Shown piece after piece: positions 50,114 through 57,618 of a stretch of DNA of 64,000 nt. The position numbers were made by a program, and so were the translations under genes. This stretch comes from Bacteroidales bacterium (GTDB taxonomy: Bacteria > Bacteroidota > Bacteroidia > Bacteroidales > UBA3663), in NCBI GenBank assembly GCA_016293065.1, contig JAEDEY010000001.1, forward strand, positions 1 to 64,000. The letters are read 5' to 3'. The notes beneath the pieces are model-generated. The model saw only the letters and a program-made list of their open reading frames with translations. It did no database searches and was not told where the DNA came from. Each line of letters begins with the position of its first letter. Position 1 is the stretch's first letter.

Positions 50114-51496
50114 ATGAATATTATGGAAAAGAACATTGACAGACGTGAGTTTTTGAAGCGTATGGGAGCTGGAGCTGCTGTGATAGGTGCGACTTCGGCA
50201 TTGAATAGCTGCTCTGGTGGTGCAGGCTATGCTATGATCGAAAACATCGATCCCGCTGGTTCGGGTACCAAGCCAATCGGTGATATGACCTACCGTATCA
50301 ATCATGAATGTGGCGACAAGGTCTCTATCCTTGGTTATGGTTGTATGCGTTGGCCAAATGACCCAAAGACAGGCGTGATTGATCAGGAGACTGTGAACCG
50401 TCTCGTAGATACTGCCATCGAACATGGCGTGAACTATTTCGACACGAGTCCTGCCTATCTTCGCGGACTTTCTGAACGTTCTACAGGCATCGCACTCAAG
50501 CGTCATCCTCGCGACAAGTATTTCATCGCTACCAAGCTGTCGAACTTCGCAGAACAGCAGAAGAGCCGTGAGGCATCGATTGCCTTGTACAATAAGTCAT
50601 TTACCGAACTTCAGGTCGATTATATCGACTATATGCTTCTCCACAGCATCGGAGGCAGCATGGAGGACTTCAACAAGCGATATATCCGCAACGGCATTCT
50701 CGATTTCCTTGTCGGAGAGAAGAAGAAAGGCAAGATCCGCAACCTCGGCTTCTCTTATCATGGCGACAACATGGTGTTCGACCATGTGATGAAGATGCAC
50801 GATGAGGGACAGTATCACTGGGACTTCGTTCAGATCCAGATGAACTATGTCGATTGGATCACTGGCAACTGCCGCTATCTCTATGAGGAGCTTACCAAGC
50901 GCAATATCCCTATCATCATCATGGAGCCATTGCTTGGTGGACGACTCTCGAAACTGCCCAACCATGTGATTGCCCATTTCAAGCAGCGCCGTCCCAACGA
51001 CAGTGCGGCATCGTGGGCTTTCCGTTTCCTCGGCACATATCCTAACATCCTCACCGTGCTTTCGGGCATGACATATATGGAGCACCTCGAAGACAATCTT
51101 CGCACCTATTGTCCGCTCGAACCTTTGACCGACGGGGATATGAAGTATCTTGAAGAGGCAGCACATCTCATCTTGAAGTACCCTACCATACCGTGCAATG
51201 ACTGCAAGTACTGCATGCCTTGCCCTTATGGTCTCGACATCCCTGGCATTCTCCTGCATTATAACAAGTTTGTCAACGAGGGCACAATGCCAAACGAACA
51301 GGGTGATGAGAACTACAAGCGGCTCCGTCGCAATTACCTTATCAGCTACAACCGTACCATCCCTGCGTTGCGTCAGGCCGACCATTGCATCCATTGTAAT
51401 GCTTGCCTTTCGCATTGTCCGCAGAAGATCAATATCCCTCAGGAGCTCGAAAAGATAGGCAACTTCATCGAACAGCTCAAGAGGGAAGGAAGATGA
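50114..51496 (+). CDS. Tat-exported aldo/keto reductase with C-terminal 4Fe-4S domain
   Basis: The 460-residue protein begins with a Tat signal (NIDRREFLKRMGAGAAVIGATSAL) with a Cys in NSCSGG that may also be lipidated. Residues about 60-360 form an aldo/keto reductase barrel: LGYGCMRWP, HGVNYFDTSPAY and the catalytic Lys/Tyr region (KYFIATK). The tail carries two Cys clusters, CNDCKYCMPCPYG and CIHCNACLSHCPQK, giving a ferredoxin-like end. Export and iron-sulfur clusters argue for electrons from the neighbouring polyferredoxin rather than NADPH (inference). The substrate is unknown. Confidence 0.87.
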   Translation: MNIMEKNIDRREFLKRMGAGAAVIGATSALNSCSGGAGYAMIENIDPAGSGTKPIGDMTYRINHECGDKVSILGYGCMRWPNDPKTGVIDQETVNRLVDTAIEHGVNYFDTSPAYLRGLSERSTGIALKRHPRDKYFIATKLSNFAEQQKSREASIALYNKSFTELQVDYIDYMLLHSIGGSMEDFNKRYIRNGILDFLVGEKKKGKIRNLGFSYHGDNMVFDHVMKMHDEGQYHWDFVQIQMNYVDWITGNCRYLYEELTKRNIPIIIMEPLLGGRLSKLPNHVIAHFKQRRPNDSAASWAFRFLGTYPNILTVLSGMTYMEHLEDNLRTYCPLEPLTDGDMKYLEEAAHLILKYPTIPCNDCKYCMPCPYGLDIPGILLHYNKFVNEGTMPNEQGDENYKRLRRNYLISYNRTIPALRQADHCIHCNACLSHCPQKINIPQELEKIGNFIEQLKREGR

Positions 51497-51504
51497 TTAT
51501 TTAT

Positions 51505-51640
51505 GGGAGATAACAGGAGTTAGCTGGGGTTATTAGGAGATAACGGACAATAGTTGTCCTACAGTTGGAGTGCATTGGGTTCGACAAATCTACATTCGTC
51601 CTTTATCACCCGCTATCTCCCTTTTAACACCAGCTAACCC
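51505..51640. repeat. complex GGGAGATAA/GGAGTTAGC repeat with inverted copy (copy 4)
   Basis: Left side: GGGAGATAA (51505), GGAGTTAGCTGG (51516), AGGAGATAACGG (51535). Right side, inverted: CGCTATCTCCC (51611-51621) and CCAGCTAACCC (51630-51640). A small GGACAA-tag-TTGTCC hairpin (51545-51559) is in the middle. The block can fold as a long imperfect hairpin and fills the 170-base gap before the ABC exporter. Confidence 0.65.
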
Positions 51641-51667
51641 AAAATAACAATAATAATTAATTTACAA

Positions 51668-52507
51668 ATGTTTATTGAAGTTAAGAACGTAAGCAAGCAG
51701 TATTCAGGTCATGTTGCCTTGAATAACGTAAGCCTTGAGGTTCCAGATGGTTCAATCTACGGACTGTTGGGTCCTAATGGAGCCGGAAAGACCAGTCTTA
51801 TCCGTATCATCAACCGCATCACTCATGCCGACAGCGGAGAGGTGCTGATGAACGGAAAGGTAATGACCGATGCCGACATCACCAAGATCGGCTATCTGCC
51901 AGAGGAACGTGGTCTTTACAAGAAGATGAAGGTGGGAGAACAGATTGTGTATCTTGCTCGTCTGCATGGCATGACAAAGCAGGATGCTAAGTTGAGGATG
52001 AAGGAATGGCTCGAGAGATTTGAGCTCACCGAATGGGAGAACAAAAAGCTTGAAGCCCTGTCGAAAGGCATGGCTCAGAAAGTTCAGTTCATCGCTACTG
52101 TGATACATCGTCCACCACTGCTGATTTTTGACGAACCATTCTCAGGTTTCGACCCTGTGAATGCCGAGATTCTCAAGAAAGAGATCATCCGTCTGAAGGA
52201 TGAAGGCTCGGTAGTGCTTTTCTCGACCCACAACATGTCGTCGGTCGAGGAGGTCTGTGACGAGATTTCGCTTATCAATCATTCGGAGATAGTGCTCCAG
52301 GGTAAGGTGAAGGATATCCGTCAGAAATACAAGAAAGGTATCTTTGAGGTCAATCTCACAGATGGCACGACCTTCGAATACAAGGTGCCTGAGGGAATGA
52401 GCAATCACGATGCCATCGCCAAACTCAACGAGGAATACGACCTGTTCGGCTTCCACGAGATTTTGCCGTCGATGCATGAAATTTTCGTACAAACCGTTAG
52501 CGAATAA
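51668..52507 (+). CDS. ABC exporter ATP-binding subunit (NatA-like)
   Basis: The 279-residue ATPase has Walker A GPNGAGKTSL near residue 36, the signature LSKGMAQKVQF (SKGM in place of SGGQ, common in NatA/CcmA-type exporters), Walker B LLIFDEPFSGFDP and switch His in FSTHNMSSVEE. The C-terminal about 75 residues match DUF4162. It pairs with the permease 5 bases downstream. NatAB expels sodium in Bacillus; the substrate here could differ. Confidence 0.9.
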   Translation: MFIEVKNVSKQYSGHVALNNVSLEVPDGSIYGLLGPNGAGKTSLIRIINRITHADSGEVLMNGKVMTDADITKIGYLPEERGLYKKMKVGEQIVYLARLHGMTKQDAKLRMKEWLERFELTEWENKKLEALSKGMAQKVQFIATVIHRPPLLIFDEPFSGFDPVNAEILKKEIIRLKDEGSVVLFSTHNMSSVEEVCDEISLINHSEIVLQGKVKDIRQKYKKGIFEVNLTDGTTFEYKVPEGMSNHDAIAKLNEEYDLFGFHEILPSMHEIFVQTVSE

Positions 52508-52512
52508 GAATT

Positions 52513-53865
52513 ATGAGCAGATTAGGACTTATCATTCAGCGTGAATATATGCAGATTGTAGCCAAGAAGTCGTTTATTTTCACTACAATCCTTCTACCTA
52601 TACTTATGGTTGCACTCGTTGCTATCCTGCCGGCTTTCCTTGCCAATGTGAAGAGCGATGAGAAGAAAAATGTCGCAATCATCGACAACAATCCAGGTGC
52701 TGTCTATGCTGCAGCTATCCAAGACACCGAAGACTATCATTTCGTCAAGGTAAGTGAGAATCTTGAGGGTACGGATTTGTACTCTTATTTCCAAAACGAA
52801 AAGGAAGGACAGGGGCTTAGTGCCATTGTCCAGATTCCAGCCGACCTTTCGACCAGCACCACTTTCTACGTCTATTCTGATCAGGCCATCAACTCTTCTC
52901 TCGAACGCGACATCAAGTCCGCGCTTCGTCCGATGCTTGAGCAGGAACGCATACAGTCGTATGGCATCGACAGTCTTGCCGACATCATCGATCAGTGCAA
53001 GGTCAGCCTCTCGTCGAAGAGCGTGAAGTGGGGCGAAGAGGGTGAAGAGAAAGTGTCGTCGGCCATGCTTGGCGAGATAATCGGATTGGGTCTGTCGTTC
53101 CTCACTTATATGTTTGTGCTTATGTATGGCGCAATGATCATGAACGGCGTAATCGAAGAGAAGACCAACCGCATTGTCGAAGTCATCGTTTCTTCATGCA
53201 AGCCTATGGAGCTCATGCTCGGAAAGATCATCGGTGTTGCCTTGGTCGGTTTCACTCAGATCATCATCTGGGCAGTATTGCTCGGCATTGCAGGCACAAT
53301 ACTTGGTGCAAGTGCTTTCATAAGTGGTCCGACCGATCCTGCAGCACTCTCAGCTGCTATGAGTCAGAACCCAGAGATGGTCAACGAAGCAATGGCTCAG
53401 ATGCAGGAGTCAAATGAGCTTGCCGAGATCATCCAGATGATACTCAGTGTCAACTACATGCAGATACTAACCTTCTTCGTGCTATACTTCATTGGCGGCT
53501 ACCTGCTCTATGCTGCCCTCTTCGCAGCATTCGGAAGTGCAGTTGATCAGCCAAGCGACGCATCGCAGTTCATGACACCTATCATGATCATCATGGTCTT
53601 TTCCATCTATGCTGCTATGTTCAGCATCGAGAATCCCGATGGACCACTTGCTTGGTGGTGCAGCATCATTCCATTCACATCGCCAATAGTGATGATGATC
53701 CGTCTGCCTTACGATGTGCCATTCTGGGAAATGCTTCTTAGCATCGCACTTCTCTATGGTTGTGCATTCGGCATCCTCTACATCGCAGGCAAGATTTATC
53801 GCACAGGCATACTCATGTATGGAAAGAAAGTCTCGATCAAGGAGATTGTCAAGTGGATTAAATAA
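52513..53865 (+). CDS. ABC-2-type exporter permease (NatB-like)
   Basis: The 450-residue membrane protein has one N-terminal helix (about 22-45), a periplasmic domain (about 50-190) and five or six helices in the C-terminal half, the ABC2_membrane_3 pattern. MNGVIEEKTNRIVEVIVSSCKPMELMLGKIIG is the conserved cytoplasmic coupling segment. Loops between helices are Met/Gln/Glu-rich (AMSQNPEMVNEAMAQMQESNELAE), a slightly long insertion. It forms the exporter with the ATPase upstream. Confidence 0.9.
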   Translation: MSRLGLIIQREYMQIVAKKSFIFTTILLPILMVALVAILPAFLANVKSDEKKNVAIIDNNPGAVYAAAIQDTEDYHFVKVSENLEGTDLYSYFQNEKEGQGLSAIVQIPADLSTSTTFYVYSDQAINSSLERDIKSALRPMLEQERIQSYGIDSLADIIDQCKVSLSSKSVKWGEEGEEKVSSAMLGEIIGLGLSFLTYMFVLMYGAMIMNGVIEEKTNRIVEVIVSSCKPMELMLGKIIGVALVGFTQIIIWAVLLGIAGTILGASAFISGPTDPAALSAAMSQNPEMVNEAMAQMQESNELAEIIQMILSVNYMQILTFFVLYFIGGYLLYAALFAAFGSAVDQPSDASQFMTPIMIIMVFSIYAAMFSIENPDGPLAWWCSIIPFTSPIVMMIRLPYDVPFWEMLLSIALLYGCAFGILYIAGKIYRTGILMYGKKVSIKEIVKWIK

Positions 53866-53892
53866 AACTATATATAATAAAATGAGATGATG

Positions 53893-53914
53893 GGAGATAA
53901 TGGGAGTTATCTCC
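53893..53914. repeat. perfect GGAGATAA hairpin (copy 5)
   Basis: GGAGATAA (53893-53900) and TTATCTCC (53907-53914) form a perfect 8-bp stem with loop TGGGAG, itself another GGGAG word. There is no U-run, so it does not look like a standard terminator of the ABC exporter. Confidence 0.65.
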
Positions 53915-53958
53915 TATTATTTCCTTTACAAACAATTTAATACATTACCTATCAATCA

Positions 53959-56502
53959 ATGAAAAGGATCACATTATTTTGCATGTCAGCACTTCTTCTA
54001 ACGGCATGTAGTGAAACGTCACAGGTTGGCAATCCAGACCTGAAGATCAATGAACTCGAATATTTTGAGGGCACTGGTGTCAATGTGCTTGTCTATAGCA
54101 ACACCTTCAACGGAGGCTTCAACGACGAGAAGAATTCTGGCATCGAGATCATCCACCATGGTGTACGCACAGTTCAGGGTGGTGCGGTGCGTCTGAACAA
54201 GACTCCTGAACAATGGGATCTTGTGCCTACCACTACATCGCGCACAGTCGATGCCGAGAACAGCAGCATCGAGGTGGCTCTCAACTACGCGGATTATGAC
54301 TTCGATTCGCGCATTGTGGTGACAGGCAAGGGCAAGGCCGTTGAAATAGCGGTTTATCTCGATGAGCCTTTGCCAGCTTTCCTTGAAGGTAAAGCAGGTT
54401 TCAACATAGAGTTCCTGCCTTCGCAGTATTGGCAGAAGACCTTCATCATGGATGGCAAGCTCGACCGTCTGCCTCGCTATACTTCCAGCGAGACGACTGC
54501 CGAACCAAACAGCGAGAAGCCAAAGCAGTTCAAGGGCTTTAAGACCTACGACGACCGAGGCACTGGCAAGTTTGTCGATCCAAAGCCTCTCGCTACAGGC
54601 CATCACATCATACTTGCTTCCGACACTCCTGAACGCATGGTCACCGTCACTTCAGCCGATGCCGACCTCGAACTCTACGACGGACGTGTGCTTGCCCAGA
54701 ACGGCTGGTACGTGCTTCGCAGCCCTCTTCCTGCTGGCAAGACTGGCAAGGTGCTCACATGGACAGTCGAGCCAAACGAGATTCCTAACTGGGTGCGTGA
54801 GCCAAACATTGGTTTCTCACAGGTGGGCTATATCCCTTCACAGCCAAAGATTGCCGTCATCGAGCTCGACAAGAACGACAAGGTTCAGTCGTCGGCTTCG
54901 CTCTACAGAATCAATCCTGATGGTTCGAGCACCAGGGCTTTCTCAGGAGCAACAAAGGAATGGGGTAGATATTATAAATACAATTATGCGCATTTCGACT
55001 TCTCGGCTGTCACTGAGCCTGGCATCTATTACATCCAGTATGGTGATACCAAGACCAATAACTTCATCATCGACGAAAATGTCTATGACAAGATCACTGA
55101 TGCCACGACCGACGTGTGGATTCCTATCCACATGAATCACATGGCAGTCAACGAAGGCTATCGTATGTGGCATGGCGAGCCTTTCAAGGAAGGTTATCTG
55201 CAAGCACCTCCCAGCGATCATTTCGACTTGCACTTTCAGGGTCCTGAGACAGAGACTCGCTATAAGCCTTATGAACTGATTCCAGGACTTAATGTAGGTG
55301 GTTTCTTCGATGCGGGCGACTATGACATCGAGACCGATTCCAACATCGGAGTAGTGCAGAATCTCATCCGTGCATGGCGTCTCTTCCGTTCCGACCGCGA
55401 CCAGACCTTCGTCAGCGAGGAACAGCGATATGTCGATCTGCATCGTCCTGACGGAACACCCGACATCCTGCAGTTCATCGAACATGGTATGCTCAACCTT
55501 CTTGCTCAATCGGAGAAGATCGGTCACATGGCTTCGACATTGTCAAATGGTGTGCTCGACAACTATCATCATCTTGGCGACATCTCAGCCATCACCGATG
55601 GCTTGCACTACGACTCAAAGCTGAAGCCTTATACCAAGAGTGCCGATGGCAAGTCGAGTGGAGTGAACGATGATCTCTGGGCTTTCACTACCCGCAATCC
55701 TCGTCTCGACGCTCAGGCAGCAACGGTGTTTGCAGCTGCAAGCAAGGTGCTCGCAGACTATGACCCAGCTCTCGCCAAGCGTGCGTTGTCGGAGTCAAAG
55801 CGACTGATGAAAGAGAGTGAGGAACTGATGAAGAAAATGCCTACTCCTCCTATGAGCAACAGAGCATGGATGAGTATAGGTAATCTCGGCACAAACCTTG
55901 AGTTGTATGTGGCAACGGGCGAACAGTCTTATCTCGATGCGTTCAACGCACAGATCTTCAAGGCTCTTGACCGCAATGTCTATTTCACTCTGCAGACAGC
56001 CCTCGATGCCGTGCCTTATCTTGGCGATGACTACAAGAACCAGCTTCGTCCGTATGTCGAGCAATATAAGTCGTATATAGATAGTCTCGCATATCAGAAT
56101 CCTTATGGCGTGCCTATTGGCCTCGGCAACTGGGCAGGAGGTGGACAGGTCACCAACTTCGGCACTACCGTATGCTATGCACACCAGTATTTCCCCGACA
56201 TTGTGCCAATGGATTGTGCCTACAAGACTGCTGCCTATATCTTTGGCTGTCACCCATACCACAACTACTCGCTCGTAGCTGCAGTTGGTGCTGCTCGTCC
56301 GAAGGCTGTGTTCTATGGCAACAACCGTGCTGACTTCTCGTTCATTCCTGGTAACATGGCTCCTGGCATCCTCTTCCGTTATCCCGACCATTTCGAGAAT
56401 TACGACGATTGGCCGTTCCTTTGGGGTCAGAACGAAGGCACCATAGCAGGCAATGTCGGTTATCTCATCTTTGGCTCGGCATTCAAGTCGATGGCTAAGT
56501 GA
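53959..56502 (+). CDS. glycoside hydrolase family 9 endoglucanase-like lipoprotein
   Basis: The 847-residue protein has a lipoprotein signal (LLLTAC, Cys 17). Residues about 20-280 form a long N-terminal beta domain that I do not recognise. An Ig-like CelD_N domain follows near 285-380 (IGFSQVGYIPSQPKIAVI), then the GH9 (alpha/alpha)6 barrel. Catalytic-base region GGFFDAGDYD carries D451 and D454, and the late WGQNEGTIAGN carries the putative acid E826. The family cleaves beta-1,4-glucans and xyloglucan or mixed-linkage glucans. It stands alone, without susC/susD, so it may act with a PUL elsewhere. Confidence 0.88.
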   Translation: MKRITLFCMSALLLTACSETSQVGNPDLKINELEYFEGTGVNVLVYSNTFNGGFNDEKNSGIEIIHHGVRTVQGGAVRLNKTPEQWDLVPTTTSRTVDAENSSIEVALNYADYDFDSRIVVTGKGKAVEIAVYLDEPLPAFLEGKAGFNIEFLPSQYWQKTFIMDGKLDRLPRYTSSETTAEPNSEKPKQFKGFKTYDDRGTGKFVDPKPLATGHHIILASDTPERMVTVTSADADLELYDGRVLAQNGWYVLRSPLPAGKTGKVLTWTVEPNEIPNWVREPNIGFSQVGYIPSQPKIAVIELDKNDKVQSSASLYRINPDGSSTRAFSGATKEWGRYYKYNYAHFDFSAVTEPGIYYIQYGDTKTNNFIIDENVYDKITDATTDVWIPIHMNHMAVNEGYRMWHGEPFKEGYLQAPPSDHFDLHFQGPETETRYKPYELIPGLNVGGFFDAGDYDIETDSNIGVVQNLIRAWRLFRSDRDQTFVSEEQRYVDLHRPDGTPDILQFIEHGMLNLLAQSEKIGHMASTLSNGVLDNYHHLGDISAITDGLHYDSKLKPYTKSADGKSSGVNDDLWAFTTRNPRLDAQAATVFAAASKVLADYDPALAKRALSESKRLMKESEELMKKMPTPPMSNRAWMSIGNLGTNLELYVATGEQSYLDAFNAQIFKALDRNVYFTLQTALDAVPYLGDDYKNQLRPYVEQYKSYIDSLAYQNPYGVPIGLGNWAGGGQVTNFGTTVCYAHQYFPDIVPMDCAYKTAAYIFGCHPYHNYSLVAAVGAARPKAVFYGNNRADFSFIPGNMAPGILFRYPDHFENYDDWPFLWGQNEGTIAGNVGYLIFGSAFKSMAK

Positions 56503-56542
56503 GGCAACCGTATCTGAGACTTATTGCTCTGAGAGCTGAAGC

Positions 56543-57496
56543 TTACACCTTCAAAGCTCTCAGGGCATTGCATACGGCGAGAATCATGATACCGGTGTCG
56601 GCAAACACTGCGAGCCACATGCTGGTGAAGCCGAATGCACTCAGAATGAGTACAACGATCTTGACACCTATGGCAGCTATGATGTTCTGCCATACGATAC
56701 TCATGCAACGCTGAGCAATTTTCTTAGCAATATCAAGTCGAGAAGGGTCATCGTCAGCAAAAGCTATCTCATCGCTTGGGATAGAGCCTCGGCTGAGCTG
56801 TTCGAGACCGCAACCATCGGTAATGAGAATGCCGTGCGAGCTGGCATTGATGATAGAGGCAAAGAAAGTCATAGGGATACTGATGACCAGTGCACAAGGA
56901 CAACTGATGACGAGGAAGGTGAGTGCGCGATAGAGCCAGGTGTTCCATTCTGCCTCACAACCTAAAGCCATGTTGATCATGGGAACTCCAATTAACAGCA
57001 ACAAGGAACCAAGACAGACAAAAGGTGTATAGACCTTGGCAAAACGGGTGATAAATGCCTCGGAACGTGATGACTGACGCGAGCCCTCGTGTTTCGCTAT
57101 GCCGAGTTCTCTGATTTTCTTCATGCTCTTGATGCTTGCATAGCCTTGGAAATACTCACCAATGCGGAAGAAAAGAATTACCGAGATGGCCTCTCCATAG
57201 TCGCCTGATCCCTCGATAATGGCAAGCGCAAAGACACCTAATGTGGCCACTGCCATAAGAAAATACTCGTCGAACCATTGGCCGTGGACAATGCCCCTGA
57301 TGGCTTTCCATAGCACATCGATGCCTACAAAGAGATAGACTGCGACATAGACCAAAAGCTTTGACGACGCGGAGTCAATGTGGTCTGACAGTAGATTGGC
57401 CGCAAGGTATAGCACTGAAGCAACTACGATACGGACGAGGTCACCATGCGAAGCCGCATGATGGTGATGATGGTGGTTATGTTGATTGTCGGACAT
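56543..57496 (-). CDS. P1B-type metal ATPase membrane core lacking actuator and phosphorylation domains
   Basis: The start at 57496 (MSDNQHNHHHHHH, a His-rich metal-binding tail) gives 317 residues; intact ZntA-like ATPases have 620-730. All the membrane parts are present: the first four helices, the CPC-bearing helix (VISCPCALVISIP, CPC at 199-201) and the last two helices ending WLAVFADTGIMILAVCNALRALK. The actuator domain with TGE is missing between residues about 131 and 140 (near 57090), and the whole P/N domain with DKTG and GDGxND is missing between about 237 and 241 (near 56780). Both cuts preserve the frame. It cannot be an ATP-driven pump; it is either a decaying gene or a re-used channel-like protein. 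Confidence 0.8.
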   Translation of the reverse strand: MSDNQHNHHHHHHAASHGDLVRIVVASVLYLAANLLSDHIDSASSKLLVYVAVYLFVGIDVLWKAIRGIVHGQWFDEYFLMAVATLGVFALAIIEGSGDYGEAISVILFFRIGEYFQGYASIKSMKKIRELGIAKHEGSRQSSRSEAFITRFAKVYTPFVCLGSLLLLIGVPMINMALGCEAEWNTWLYRALTFLVISCPCALVISIPMTFFASIINASSHGILITDGCGLEQLSRGSIPSDEIAFADDDPSRLDIAKKIAQRCMSIVWQNIIAAIGVKIVVLILSAFGFTSMWLAVFADTGIMILAVCNALRALKV

Positions 57497-57585
57497 TTTT
57501 TTATAATTTACCCAATTTGGAGTGGCAAAGATAGAAAAAAAACAACAAATAGCGAAATTTATTAGGTAAATATGAATAAATATCA

Positions 57586-57593
57586 TAACTTTG
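57586..57593 (+). promoter_or_regulatory. -7 element TAACTTTG of the CotH gene
   Basis: TAACTTTG fits TAnnTTTG and lies 25 bases before the ATG at 57619. The -33 box is poor. Confidence 0.4.
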
Positions 57594-57618
57594 TACAAAA
57601 ATTATTACCTATTTCATC

